This document shows, piece after piece, positions 30,363-41,465 of a stretch of DNA of 64,000 bases. The notes under the pieces were generated by a model, which saw only the letters and a list, made by a program, of their open reading frames with translations, had not been told where the DNA came from and ran no database searches. Position 1 is the stretch's first letter. Each line of letters begins with the position of its first letter. Position numbers and translations under genes: made by a program. Origin of the DNA: JAFECT01 sp963838235 (GTDB taxonomy: Bacteria > Pseudomonadota > Alphaproteobacteria > Caulobacterales > Caulobacteraceae); assembly GCA_963838235.1 (NCBI GenBank), contig CAWIQJ010000005.1, positions 744,001 through 808,000 on the forward strand, given 5' to 3'.

Positions 30363-30436
30363 TGGAGGCCTGACCCGGAATCGAACCGGGATACACGGAT
30401 TTGCAGTCCGCTGCGTAACCATTCCGCCATCAGGCC
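30363..30436 (-). tRNA. tRNA-Cys (GCA)
   Basis: Minus-strand cloverleaf: acceptor GGCCTGA with TCAGGCC, D arm with TGGCGGAATGGTTACGCA, anticodon arm GGACTGCAAATCC giving anticodon GCA, T arm CCCGGTTCGATTCCGGG, discriminator T and encoded CCA. The 349-base gap around it (30275-30623) holds nothing else I can support apart from the upstream region of the next gene. Confidence 0.97.
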
Positions 30437-30623
30437 GCCGGCTGCACCGGGACCTAAGTCCTGGCGTGGCGAGGGGCCGTGGCTATCAGATCGAGCCCGC
30501 GCCCGCAACGCGCCCGAAGCGACCCCGGGCGCCTGAAAGCCTTGTGGCTGCGGCGTTGCCATCGGAACCCGGCGCCCTATAAGCGGGCCACTCTCTAGCG
30601 GGTTGCTTCGAAAGGCTGGTGGG

Positions 30624-31256
30624 ATGGACGTCAATCAGGCGCGCGCCAACATGGTCAACTCCCAGGTCCGGACCAGCGACGTCACCGATCTCGATCTGAT
30701 CGAGGCCATGCGGACGCTGGCGCGCGAGCGGTTCTGCGCCCCGGCGCGGGCCTTCGCCGCCTATGCCGACGCCGAGCCGGAGATCTGCCCCGGCCGCTGG
30801 CTGATGCGGCCCCGGGACGTGGCCAAGCTGTTGCAGGCCGCCCGGCCGGTGCCGGGCGAGAAGGCCCTGGCCCTCGCCGCGCCCTACGCCGCCGCGGTCC
30901 TGGCCCAGGTGGGGCTGTACGTCACCGCCCAGGAGGGCGACGGCCGCGCCGCCACCGTGGTTGGGCCGGCGCTCGAGGACGCTGGGGTGGCCGCGGTCAC
31001 CGCCGATCTGAAAACGCCCGAAGGGTCCGGCTGGGACCTGATCGTCTGTGAAGGCGCCGTGGCCCAGGCCCCCGAGGCCTGGATTTCGGCGCTCAGGCCC
31101 GGCGGCCGGCTGGCGGTGGTGCTGCGCGACGGGCCGGTGGGCAAGGCGCGGCTATTTGTCCGGCTCGAGAACGGCGGCGCCAGCTCGCGCGAAGTCTTCG
31201 ACGCCACCCCGCCGGTGCTTCAGGGATTTGAAAGACAGGCGGTGTTTCAGTTCTGA
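30624..31256 (+). CDS. Protein-L-isoaspartate O-methyltransferase-like protein with degenerate SAM motif
   Basis: A 210-residue protein with the PCMT opening DVNQARANMVNSQVRTSDVT and the segment RERFCAPARAFAAYADAE. The later strands WDLIVCEGAVAQAPEAWISA and LRPGGRLAVVL match the methyltransferase fold. Motif I, normally a glycine-rich V-L-E-I-G-x-G-x-G, is replaced by EKALALAAPYAAAVLAQVG and has none of the required glycines. It may therefore not bind SAM normally. The ATG at 30624 is close to GGTGGG. It sits 139 bases before the tolC-type gene, and I recall the same order in Caulobacter. Confidence 0.82.
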   Translation: MDVNQARANMVNSQVRTSDVTDLDLIEAMRTLARERFCAPARAFAAYADAEPEICPGRWLMRPRDVAKLLQAARPVPGEKALALAAPYAAAVLAQVGLYVTAQEGDGRAATVVGPALEDAGVAAVTADLKTPEGSGWDLIVCEGAVAQAPEAWISALRPGGRLAVVLRDGPVGKARLFVRLENGGASSREVFDATPPVLQGFERQAVFQF

Positions 31257-31395
31257 GCGGCCCTTGCGCCGGTCCGATCTTTGGCCCCAATCCGGGTTCA
31301 ACGTGACGAAACCTTAACTGGCTTGGGCCTCACGGCCCGGGCATCAGGTGATTTAGAGTATTTCGGCGCCGCGGGGGCGCCTTGGGGATTCGCTT

Positions 31396-32910
31396 ATGTC
31401 GCACCGTCGTCGCGGGCTTAGCTCGGCCGCGGCCCGCGTTCTGTCCGCCGCCCTGGTCGTTTCGGCCGGCGCCTGCTTCGTCGTGGGTCCCGCCGCGGCC
31501 GAGAGCCTGCTGGACGCCGTGACCCTGGCCTATCAGACCAACCCGACCCTGCTCGCCCAGCGCGCGACCCAGCGCGCCACCGACGAAGAGTACGACCAGG
31601 CCATGGCCGGCTATCGCCCGACCATCGGCGTGAGTGCGACCGACAGCGAAATTTCCGGTTTCGACCCGAGCCTGTTCGGCACCTTCCACCTGAACACGTC
31701 GTCGGCGCAGGTGAACGTGTCGCAGACGCTCTACAGCGGTGGCCGCATCGCCACCGCGGTCGACGCCGCCCAGGCCGACATCCTGGAGGGCCGGGAGCAG
31801 CTCCGCTCGACCGAAGCGCAGATCCTGACCTCGGTCATACAATCCTACGTCGACGTGCGCCGCGACATGCGCGCGCTGGCGATCAACCAGGAGAACCAGA
31901 AAGTCCTCCAGGGACAACTCGACCAGGTGCAGGCCCAGTTCGACGTGGGCGAAGTCACGCGCACCGACGTCGCCCAAGCCCAGGCGCGCCTCGCCGCCGC
32001 CAAGGCCCAGGTGGACGCTGCGGGCGCGACGCTGTCCGTCAGCCGCGCCGCCTACGCTTCGGTGGTGGGACAGACGCCGACCGATCTGCAGCCCGAGACC
32101 GACCTGCCCGGCGTGCCCGCCAGCTTCGACGAAGCCATGGACATCGCCAGCAAGGAAAACCCCGGCGTCCGCTCGGCCCAGTACGCCGAACAGGCGGCGC
32201 ATCATCGCGTGGCCCAGGCGCGCTCCAACTATCTGCCCAACGCCAATATTCAGGGAAGCTACGGCGCGACCCTGTCGCCGACGGAGGGCCTGTCGCTGTC
32301 CCAGCGCAGCGAGTTCCAGGCGACGGCGACGTTCAATGTGCCGATCTTCACCGGCGGCCTCACCGGCTCGCAGGTTCGCCAGGCGATCGAGCGCGACAAC
32401 GCCGCGCGCGTCGGCATCGACGGCGCCCAGCGAGTGATGCTGCAGCAGGTCAGCCAGGCCTGGGCCCAGGTGCTCTCCACGCGCGCGGCGCTCGTCTCGA
32501 ACCAGGAGCAGGTGAAGGCCGACGAGATCGCCGCCGAAGGCACGCGTCAGGAATACCAGGTCGGTCTGCGCACCACGATCGATGTGCTGAACGCCGAGCA
32601 GGAACTGCGCGACTCCCAACTCGCCCTGGTCAACTCCCAGCACGACAACTATGTCGCGACCGCCCAGCTGCTGGCCGCCATGGGCCGGCTGGAGGCGAGG
32701 GACCTGCTCGCCGGGACCAAGCCGTACGATCCGAAGGCGAACTTCGATCACGTCCGCAACAAGGGCACGGTGCTCTACGACCGCGCCATCCAGGCCGTCG
32801 ACGAGAGCGTCCGCCTGCACGGCGACCATGCGGTGGTGGACGCCGATGCCCCCATCGACACGGCGCTCCGGGCCAAGGTCCCCTCCTCGCCGACCCCGGA
32901 TCAGCCCTGA
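31396..32910 (+). CDS. tolC: TolC-family outer-membrane efflux/secretion channel
   Basis: A 504-residue outer-membrane protein with a signal peptide ending GPAAAES. Two homologous halves form the TolC beta-barrel and alpha-barrel: LLDAVTLAYQTNPTLLAQRA, VNVSQTLYSGGRIATAVDAA, then VRSAQYAEQAAHHRVAQARS, FNVPIFTGGLTGSQVRQAIE and YQVGLRTTIDVLNAEQELRD. Length and repeats match proteobacterial TolC, including the Caulobacter RsaF proteins that export the S-layer by the type I route. Here the partner inner-membrane components are not adjacent, so either efflux or type I secretion is possible. Confidence 0.95.
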   Translation: MSHRRRGLSSAAARVLSAALVVSAGACFVVGPAAAESLLDAVTLAYQTNPTLLAQRATQRATDEEYDQAMAGYRPTIGVSATDSEISGFDPSLFGTFHLNTSSAQVNVSQTLYSGGRIATAVDAAQADILEGREQLRSTEAQILTSVIQSYVDVRRDMRALAINQENQKVLQGQLDQVQAQFDVGEVTRTDVAQAQARLAAAKAQVDAAGATLSVSRAAYASVVGQTPTDLQPETDLPGVPASFDEAMDIASKENPGVRSAQYAEQAAHHRVAQARSNYLPNANIQGSYGATLSPTEGLSLSQRSEFQATATFNVPIFTGGLTGSQVRQAIERDNAARVGIDGAQRVMLQQVSQAWAQVLSTRAALVSNQEQVKADEIAAEGTRQEYQVGLRTTIDVLNAEQELRDSQLALVNSQHDNYVATAQLLAAMGRLEARDLLAGTKPYDPKANFDHVRNKGTVLYDRAIQAVDESVRLHGDHAVVDADAPIDTALRAKVPSSPTPDQP

Positions 32911-33066
32911 TGGGGCCTGGCGAACGACCTATGCTACCCCGTGCCGCGGTAAACCTTCGTTGATCTATGGTCCCTTAGATGCGAAGGCGTTTGCGGCGCG
33001 ACCGCCAGGGTCTTAGGGTTGCGCGTCTCCGAGTATCCCCCCGAGAACACAAAGACGGCTCCGCTC

Positions 33067-33736
33067 ATGTCTGAACAGACCGCCCAAGAACCCACCATGG
33101 AGGAAATCCTCGCCTCCATCCGCCGCATCATCTCCGAAGACGAGTTCTCCGGCCGAGGCCGCTCCGGCGGCCAACGAGCCCGCTCCGGTCGCCGCCCAGC
33201 CGATCCCCGAGCCTGAACCCGCGCCGGCGCCTGCGCCCGAGCCGGTTCACGCCTTCGAGGACGAAGAGGTTCTGGAGCTGACCGACCGTTACGACGAGGC
33301 GCCTAAACCCGCGCCAGCGCCCGTCGCCACCCATTCGATCGGCGACATCGACGCCTTCGAGGCGCCCCGCGCGCCCGAACTGGCGCCGGCCCCGCAACCT
33401 GCGCCGGTCTATGCGGCGCCGCCCCAGCCTGCGCCCGCGTCCCTACTGACCCCTCAGGTCGCCCAGGCGGCCTCGGCCTCCTTCGATAATTTCGCCAGGA
33501 GCTTCCAGGGGTCGGCGTCCGGCCGTTCGCTCGAGGACCTGGTCACCGAGCTGCTGAAGCCGATGCTGCGCGATTGGCTGAACCAGAACCTGAACAAGGA
33601 CGAGGTGGTGAAGCAGCTGTTCACCCCCATGCTCCAGGCCTGGCTGAACCAGAACGCAGCCCCGATCCTGAACGCCAACCTGGCCAAGGTGGCCGAGGAA
33701 ATCCGCGACCTGCACGTAGGACGGCCGCAGGAGTAG
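33067..33736 (+). CDS. popZ: Polar organizing protein PopZ (DUF2497), one frameshift
   Basis: The N-terminus MSEQTAQEPTMEEILAS, continuing IRRIISEDE, is the conserved PopZ helix that binds client proteins. It is followed by a Pro/Glu/Ala-rich linker with an acidic patch (HAFEDEEVLELTDRYDE) and the C-terminal oligomerisation helices (LEDLVTELLKPMLRDWLNQN). One extra base at about 33151, just after DEFS, breaks the frame; repaired, the protein is 222 residues. In Caulobacter crescentus PopZ forms the polar microdomain that anchors ParB-parS. The position between a tolC-type gene and valS matches my recollection of the Caulobacter popZ neighbourhood and supports the call. The linker is longer and more proline-rich than I remember for C. 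crescentus. Confidence 0.92.
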
Positions 33737-33775
33737 ATCCCCGGCCGAACCCTTACCTCAGGCTTCAATCCTGCT

Positions 33776-33812
33776 AAGAGGGCGGCTCCCCGGGGCCGCC
33801 CTCTTTTCTTTT
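33776..33812 (+). terminator. Rho-independent terminator after popZ
   Basis: AAGAGGGCGGCTCC and GGCCGCCCTCTT form a GC-rich hairpin around CCGG, followed by a T-rich run (TTTTCTTTT). It lies 40 bases after the popZ stop and 15 bases before valS, so it separates the two transcription units or attenuates read-through. Confidence 0.88.
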
Positions 33813-33826
33813 GCTGATCGCATTCA

Positions 33827-36502
<2,676 letters not shown>

Positions 36503-36506
36503 TCCG

Positions 36507-37238
36507 ATGCGCCGGCGCATCGACCAACTCCTGGTCGAGCGCGGCCTGTTCGAAAGCCGCGCCAAGGCCCGCGCCGCTATCGAAGCCGGCGGCGTGCGCG
36601 TCGCGGGCGTCACGGTGACGCGACCGTCGGAACCGGTCGAGGAAGACGCCGCGATCGAGGCCGAACCGGCGCACGACTACGTCGGCCGCGGCGCGCTGAA
36701 ACTCGAACAGGCGCTGACGCTTTGGCCGATCGAGATCGAGGGCAAGGTCGCCCTCGATGTGGGCGCCTCAACCGGCGGTTTTACCGAGGTGTTGCTGCGG
36801 CGCGGCGCGAGGCGCGTCTATGCGGTGGACGTCGGCCACGGCCAGTTGCACCTGAAGATCGCCGCGGATCTGCGCGTGTGGAACCTTGAGGGCGTCGATG
36901 CGCGCAGGCTCGATCGCGCTGTGATCCCCGAGGCGCCGCAGATCGTCGTCTGCGACGCGAGCTTCATCGGTCTCGCCAAGGTCTTGCCGCGCGCACTCGA
37001 ACTCGCCGCGGCCGACGCCGTGCTGATCGCCCTGGTCAAGCCGCAGTTCGAGGCGGGACCGGCGGATGTGGGCAAGGGCGGTCTGGTGAAGGACCCCGCG
37101 GTGCACGCGCGCGTGCTGGCGGAGGTCGCGGCCTGGCTCGAGACGTCAGGCTGGCGCGTCGACGGTACGGCCGACAGCGCGGTCGAAGGCGGCAGCGGCG
37201 CGCACGAGCACCTGATCAAGGCGACCCGCGCGCGCTGA
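36507..37238 (+). CDS. tlyA: TlyA-family rRNA 2'-O-methyltransferase
   Basis: A 243-residue protein. An N-terminal S4 RNA-binding domain (RIDQLLVERGLFESRAKARA to VRVAGVTV) is followed by an FtsJ-like methyltransferase with motif I ALDVGASTGGFTEVLLRRGA, CDASFIGLAKVLP, the lysine in LVKPQFEAGPADVGKGG and the final SAVEGGSGAHEHLI. TlyA enzymes methylate the 2'-OH of cytidines in 16S and sometimes 23S rRNA; the old hemolysin name is misleading. It begins four bases after valS, so the two are likely co-transcribed. Confidence 0.94.
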   Translation: MRRRIDQLLVERGLFESRAKARAAIEAGGVRVAGVTVTRPSEPVEEDAAIEAEPAHDYVGRGALKLEQALTLWPIEIEGKVALDVGASTGGFTEVLLRRGARRVYAVDVGHGQLHLKIAADLRVWNLEGVDARRLDRAVIPEAPQIVVCDASFIGLAKVLPRALELAAADAVLIALVKPQFEAGPADVGKGGLVKDPAVHARVLAEVAAWLETSGWRVDGTADSAVEGGSGAHEHLIKATRAR

Positions 37239-37247
37239 ATTCAATCC

Positions 37248-37547
37248 TCAGTAATAGTGACGGCGACCGTGGCTGTAATAGTAGCCGTGGGCGCACTTTA
37301 CCGAGTGCTTGCCGACCTGGTGGCCGATCACGCCGCCCGCGACCGCACCGATCACCGTGCCGCCGAGACGGCCGCCACCGTGGCTGACCGCATTGCCGAG
37401 CAAGCCGCCGCCGACGGCGCCCACGGCCGTGCCGACATGTTCATTGTGCCGCGACGCATGACAGGTGCGCGCATCGGCGGCGCCGACGGTGAGCGCCGAG
37501 GCGCTGGCCAGGGCAAGCCCGAAGGCCAAGGCTTTGAGAGACTTCAT
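37248..37547 (-). CDS. Glycine-zipper 2TM secreted protein (1 of 3)
   Basis: The ATG at 37547, preceded by GAGGAT, starts a 99-residue protein with a signal peptide (MKSLKALAFGLALASASA). The core GTAVGAVGGGLLGNAVSHGG and GGTVIGAVAGGVIGHQVGKH is a glycine zipper 2TM domain, and the tail is Tyr/His/Arg-rich (GYYYSHGRRHYY). A longer upstream start in this frame is unlikely because it would run through the region that supplies the ribosome site. Such proteins associate with the outer membrane or envelope, with no fixed function. It converges with tlyA. Confidence 0.85.
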   Translation of the reverse strand: MKSLKALAFGLALASASALTVGAADARTCHASRHNEHVGTAVGAVGGGLLGNAVSHGGGRLGGTVIGAVAGGVIGHQVGKHSVKCAHGYYYSHGRRHYY

Positions 37548-37657
37548 CGCGTTATCCTCGCGTTTAACGGGACGGGGAGGCCGTCCCGGCTCGGACAATA
37601 GAAAGCCCTTGCGCCGCAAAGGTTCCGCGCCTGTGACATCGCCCTGAAACGGCCACG

Positions 37658-37688
37658 AAAAAGCCGCCCGCGGTGTCCGCGGGCGGCT
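37658..37688 (-). terminator. Rho-independent terminator
   Basis: On the minus strand, GAGCCGCCCGCGG-ACAC-CGCGGGCGGCTTTTT forms an 11-12 bp stem with five T's. It ends the transcript of the gene at 37714-38220 before the next glycine-zipper gene. Confidence 0.9.
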
Positions 37689-37713
37689 CAATCGCATCCG
37701 AAAGGCTCAGGCC

Positions 37714-38220
37714 TTATTCGGTGTAGTAATAGTTGCCGTCGTCGCGGCGGCAGACGCGGGCGTAGCTGCCGTCATAGTCCTGGCCCCAGCGGCAGTTGTG
37801 CGCGCGGTACCAGTCGTCCGGGTGGGCGCCGCCCGAGTGGTAATAGGCGCTGTCATCCCACGCGTAGGTCTGGTCTTCGGTCCAGTAGGCGTCGCCCTTG
37901 TCGCTGCACTTCGCCGCCGAGCGACCGATGTTGGAGCCGATCGCCGCGCCTGCCGCGCCGCCGAGCACCGCGCCGCCGGCGCGTCCGCCCGAGTGGGCCG
38001 CCAGGTTCGAACCGATGATGGCGCCGCCGATGGCGCCCAGAATCGCGCCGAGGTGCTGGCCGTGCTTCTTCTGGTGGTGGCAGTAGTCTTCCGAGTTTTT
38101 GTATTGCGCGTCCGGCGGCGGCGGACCGTCCTGGGCGAGCGCGACCGTCGGCGCGCTGGCGAGGATCGGCCCGAGCGCTATGGCGGCCGTGAGCGCAAGG
38201 GTGACGGGAGCGAATTTCAT
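37714..38220 (-). CDS. Glycine-zipper 2TM secreted protein (2 of 3)
   Basis: A 168-residue protein with a signal peptide (MKFAPVTLALTAAIALGP ending VALAQD). A short linker (YCHHQKKHGQ) precedes the glycine zipper GAILGAIGGAIIGSNLAAHS and AGGAVLGGAAGAAIGSNIG. An acidic/tyrosine-rich C-terminus with paired cysteines follows (AHNCRWGQDYDG; ARVCRRDDGNYYYTE). It shares the block GSNLAAHSGGR with the protein at 38508-39005, indicating local duplication. A role in envelope integrity is possible but unproven. Confidence 0.87.
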   Translation of the reverse strand: MKFAPVTLALTAAIALGPILASAPTVALAQDGPPPPDAQYKNSEDYCHHQKKHGQHLGAILGAIGGAIIGSNLAAHSGGRAGGAVLGGAAGAAIGSNIGRSAAKCSDKGDAYWTEDQTYAWDDSAYYHSGGAHPDDWYRAHNCRWGQDYDGSYARVCRRDDGNYYYTE

Positions 38221-38373
38221 GGAAACCTCCAGGGTGCGTCCTCAGAAACGAACAAGAGCCGGGCCTGTTCCGCCGACACTCGATCAAATGCAACAGAGCT
38301 TGGCGTGGCTGAACTGGCTTTGACGCCATTGTTCATCTGCGGTCAAGCTAAGGTAGTCGCAAATACAGAATCA

Positions 38374-38405
38374 GAAAGCCGCCCGCGGGATACGCGAGCG
38401 GCTTT
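38374..38405 (-). terminator. Probable terminator of third glycine-zipper gene
   Basis: AAAGCCGC and GCGGCTTT close a hairpin with inner CCGCG/CGCGA pairing, lying 103 bases after the 38508-39005 stop. The T tract is short, so its strength is uncertain. The 287-base gap 38221-38507 holds this and the promoter region of the 37714-38220 gene. Confidence 0.6.
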
Positions 38406-38507
38406 CATCATCGACTGGACGGGGGCTGGATTGTCAGTCGACGACGCAGTTGCGGCCGGAAGCATCTCTGCCGACACGGTCGAACCGCTGTTGGGTCCAC
38501 GGCGGCC

Positions 38508-39005
38508 TCACTGCGGAGGCGGCGGGGGCGGGGGATAGCCGTACGGCGGCGGGGGAGGCGGCGGCGCGGCCACGACCACCGGCGCGGGGTAGTAGTAGGG
38601 ATAGGGGTAACCCCAATAGTGCCGGTAATAGGGGCGCGGATAGACGGCCACCACGGGCGCACCGCGGTAATAGCCGCCGCCGTAACAGCCCGGAGGCGAC
38701 GGCGCGTTGTCTTCCGCCACGCGGTGTCCGACGATGGCGCCCAGCAGGCCGCCCAGAATGGCGCCGCCGGGGCGACCGCCGGAGTGGGCCGCCAGGTTGG
38801 AACCGATCGCCGCGCCGGCGAGGCCGCCGATTACCGTGCCGGCGGTATGGTCGTCATGGGCGCGCATGCAGACGCCCGGCGGCGGCGCGGGGGGAGCGCC
38901 CGGCGGCGGGGGAGGCGGCGCCGATTGGGCCGAAGCGGCGGAGGCGATCGCCATCGCGCCTGCGGCGAGCGCTGCAGCGACGGCGGTGGTGGTGCGAAAC
39001 TTCAT
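38508..39005 (-). CDS. Glycine-zipper 2TM secreted protein with Pro/Tyr-rich tail (3 of 3)
   Basis: A 165-residue protein with a signal peptide ending ASAASAQ and a proline-rich stretch (PPPPPPGAPPAPPP). The glycine zipper GTVIGGLAGAAIGSNLAAHS and PGGAILGGLLGAIVGHRVAE is followed by an extremely Tyr/Pro-rich tail (YYRHYWGYPYPYYYPAP, ending in polyproline). The zipper is nearly the same as in the gene at 37714. The tail composition suggests a surface-exposed, low-complexity region. No enzymatic function is suggested. Confidence 0.87.
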   Translation of the reverse strand: MKFRTTTAVAAALAAGAMAIASAASAQSAPPPPPPGAPPAPPPGVCMRAHDDHTAGTVIGGLAGAAIGSNLAAHSGGRPGGAILGGLLGAIVGHRVAEDNAPSPPGCYGGGYYRGAPVVAVYPRPYYRHYWGYPYPYYYPAPVVVAAPPPPPPPYGYPPPPPPPQ

Positions 39006-39171
39006 GTACAGGCTCCGGACTGGATATTCGGGGACGGTTCCCCATTCGGAGCCGCCCGTTGCTGAGGATAATAGCGAGCGAACCTGAACGCCGTTTAAGC
39101 GGCGCGTTCATCTTCGTTCATTTGCGCTAAGGACAGGGCCAAGGACATGGGAATGCAGGCGTTTCTGAGAC

Positions 39172-40462
39172 TTGGCCGGCTTTGCGGCGGCTGTGGTGCG
39201 TGAGCGCGGCGGCACGCCGCAGGCGCCGCGGATCGAGACCCTGGCCATCGAGACCATGGGCGGCCAGGGCGACGGCCTTGCCCCCGGTCCGGTCTATGTG
39301 CCGTTCAGCCTGCCCGGCGAAACCGTGACCGTGCGCGTGACCGGCGACCGGGGCGAGCTGGTCGAGGTGCTGGGCGCGAAGTCCCGACCGGGTCACGCCG
39401 CCCTGTCCGCACTTCGGCCGCTGCGGCGGCTGCGCGCTGCAGCACTGGGCGAGCGCGCCCTATCTCGCGTGGAAACGTGAGCAGCTGCGTCAGGCGTTGG
39501 CTCATCGCGGGCTCGAAACCGAGATCGCCGCGGTGGTCGACTGTCCGCCGGGGTCGCGGCGGCGCCTGGCGCTGCATGCGCGGTCAGGGCCGGACGGGCC
39601 GCGGCTCGGCTTCAAGGGTCGCGGCTCATGGAGTCTCATCGACATCGAGGCCTGTCCGATCGCCGATCCGGCGCTGGTGCGCGCCTTGCCCGCGTTGAAG
39701 CGGTTGGGCGGCGCGTTTCTCGGCCGCGCCAGGTCGGCGCCGACGTTGCATGCGACGCTGACCTTGTCCGGCATCGACGTGGACGTGACCGGCGTCGAAG
39801 GCTCGGGCATCGGTGTCGCGCCCAAGACGCTGGGCCTCGTCGCCGACGCGGCCCAGGCGGGCGACTTCGCGCGCGTCACCCAGTCGGGCGAGGTGCTCTA
39901 CATGACGCGTCAGCCCATGGTGCGCTTCGGCCCCGCGACCGTCGCCCTGCCCGCGGGCGGCTTCCTGCAGGCGACCGCGAAGGCGGAGGCGGCGATGTCC
40001 GCGCTCGCGGTCGAGGCGGTGAGCGGCGCCAAGCGCATCGCCGACCTGTTCTGCGGCGCGGGCGCCTTCAGCTTTCCGCTCGCCGCGGTGGCGCCAGTGC
40101 TGGCCGCCGACTCGTCCGCGCTCGCGATCGCCGCGCTGAAAACCGCGCTCGCAACCGCGCCCGGCCTGAAACCGATCACCGCTGAAGCGCGCGACCTGTT
40201 CCGCCGTCCGTTCAGCGCCGAAGAGTTCGGCAAGACCGACGCCGTTGTGTTCGACCCGCCCCGCGCCGGCGCCGAGGACCAGGCGCGGGAGATCGCCCGC
40301 TCCAAGGCCGCGCTCGTCGTCGGCGTCTCCTGCGCGCCGGCCACCTTCGCCCGCGACGCGCGGATCCTGGTGGACGCAGGCTTCCACCTGGAGCGGGTGA
40401 CACCGGTCGACCAGTTCCTCTGGTCCCCGCACGTCGAACTGGTGGGCGTGTTTCGGCGCTGA
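39172..40462 (+). CDS. TrmA/RumA-family RNA (uracil-5-)-methyltransferase (one frameshift)
   Basis: The N-terminal TRAM-like part (IETLAIETMGGQGDGLAPG; VYVPFSLPGETVTVRVTG) leads to the iron-sulfur motif CPHFGRCGGCALQHW. The methyltransferase domain contains IADLFCGAGAFSFPLA, VVFDPPRAGAEDQAREIA and the catalytic-cysteine loop GVSCAPATFARDARIL. An extra base at about 39387 separates the N-terminal 72 codons from the rest; removal restores AKSRRVTPPCPH. The start is uncertain: the TTG at 39172 or the GTGs at 39193/39196. It would make 5-methyluridine in 23S rRNA or tRNA; the exact site is not predictable. Confidence 0.86.
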
Positions 40463-40526
40463 CGGTCACCGCCTCGATTTGACGTCCCGGCGCGAGCGTT
40501 TATGTCTGGACACAGCGGGGTGGGAC

Positions 40527-41279
40527 ATGGCCGGAGACCAGCCATCGGGAGACGAGAAGGCCGCGTCCGCCGCGGAGCCGGGGGATGCGATGCACATTCA
40601 CAAGCCTAAGCCGCTGCATGGTCTGCGCGAGCTGCTCACCGAGATCGGCGTCATCGTCATCGGCATCGTGATTGCGCTTGCCCTGGAACAGGTCGTTGAG
40701 GCGTTTCACCGGCACGACAGCGCCACCGAGGCGCGCAAACAGGTTCGAGACGAGCTCTCGGGCAACGCGTGGAGGCTCTGGGAGCAGGAGCGCACGCAGG
40801 CGTGCGTCGATGCTCGGCTGGGCGAGCTGGAACGCATGCTGTCCAAATCACTTCGATCCGGTCGCATCGAGGCCGGGCTGACGGTTGGCCGGCCGTGGCA
40901 TCATATCTGGGAGAGCGCGCGCTGGACCTCGCTCACCCAGGCCGGCGTCGCTGCTTATTTTCCGGAAGAGGAGAGCGCTGAGTACGCCAATCTCTACAGT
41001 CTTTTCGCCAACCTCACTGTGGACAGCACGAAGGAGCAGGAGTCGTGGGCGAACCTGCAGTCGCTCCGGTACCTGACCGAAATCGATAAATCGGAGGCGC
41101 TGTTCTATCTGCGCGAGGTGGAGAAGATCCGGCTGGATCGCGTGGAGATGCACAATCTGGCGGTCATTCTTCAGCGGGCCTACAGGCCGCTCCATCTCGA
41201 TCTGCGCGGCGGTCCCCAGAGGTACGACGTCAGGATCCAGCCGCCCACTGTATGCGCGCCGTTGACCCCTGCGCGATGA
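40527..41279 (+). CDS. Single-pass membrane protein of unknown function
   Basis: A 250-residue protein starting at the ATG at 40527 after GGGGTGGGA. After a polar N-terminus comes MHIHKPKPLHGLRELLTEIG and then one transmembrane helix (VIVIGIVIALALEQVVEAFH). The rest is a soluble helical region rich in charged residues (EARKQVRDELSGNAWRLWEQ). The KPKPLHG-x-R-E-x-x-x-E-I-G followed by a helix recurs in many proteobacterial hypothetical proteins I recall, but without a known function. The orientation suggests a mostly periplasmic C-terminal domain. No enzyme motif is visible. Confidence 0.78.
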   Translation: MAGDQPSGDEKAASAAEPGDAMHIHKPKPLHGLRELLTEIGVIVIGIVIALALEQVVEAFHRHDSATEARKQVRDELSGNAWRLWEQERTQACVDARLGELERMLSKSLRSGRIEAGLTVGRPWHHIWESARWTSLTQAGVAAYFPEEESAEYANLYSLFANLTVDSTKEQESWANLQSLRYLTEIDKSEALFYLREVEKIRLDRVEMHNLAVILQRAYRPLHLDLRGGPQRYDVRIQPPTVCAPLTPAR

Positions 41280-41413
41280 GACGCGCGCGCCTCGACCTGA
41301 CCGCTGGCGTTCAATGCATCGGGGACAGGTAGAGGCCTGTCGCGGCGCCTTCGGCGGCACGCCGACCTCAACCAGTCCCCCGAAACAGGTCGTTTGCAGC
41401 AGGCCGATAGACT

Positions 41414-41460
41414 CTAACCCCTAAACCGGCATCTTACCGGTTAGGCTACAAGGTTAGGGG
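41414..41460 (+). promoter_or_regulatory. Four-copy GGTTAG-like repeat upstream of 7TM gene
   Basis: CTAACCC and CTAAACCGG are followed by CCGGTTAGG and GGTTAGGGG within 47 bases, ending five bases before the ATG at 41466. The inner pair forms a hairpin with a seven-base loop. It could be an operator or a 5'UTR structure; the last copy also supplies the AGGGG ribosome site. No known regulator site was matched. Confidence 0.35.
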
Positions 41461-41465
41461 ACCGC

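Noticed and set aside
30275..30623. Possible integration site or island beside tRNA-Cys
   Set aside because: No integrase, direct repeat of the tRNA end, or composition change was seen on either side.
31330..32829. Open frame of 499 codons on the minus strand opposite tolC
   Set aside because: It is composed of repetitive Arg/His/Val/Gly codons typical of GC-rich antisense shadows, with no domain, and the plus strand encodes a full TolC.
38508..38600. Pro/Tyr-rich tail as a frameshift artefact
   Set aside because: The frame is continuous from signal peptide through zipper to stop, and the codons are regular, so the tail is probably real.
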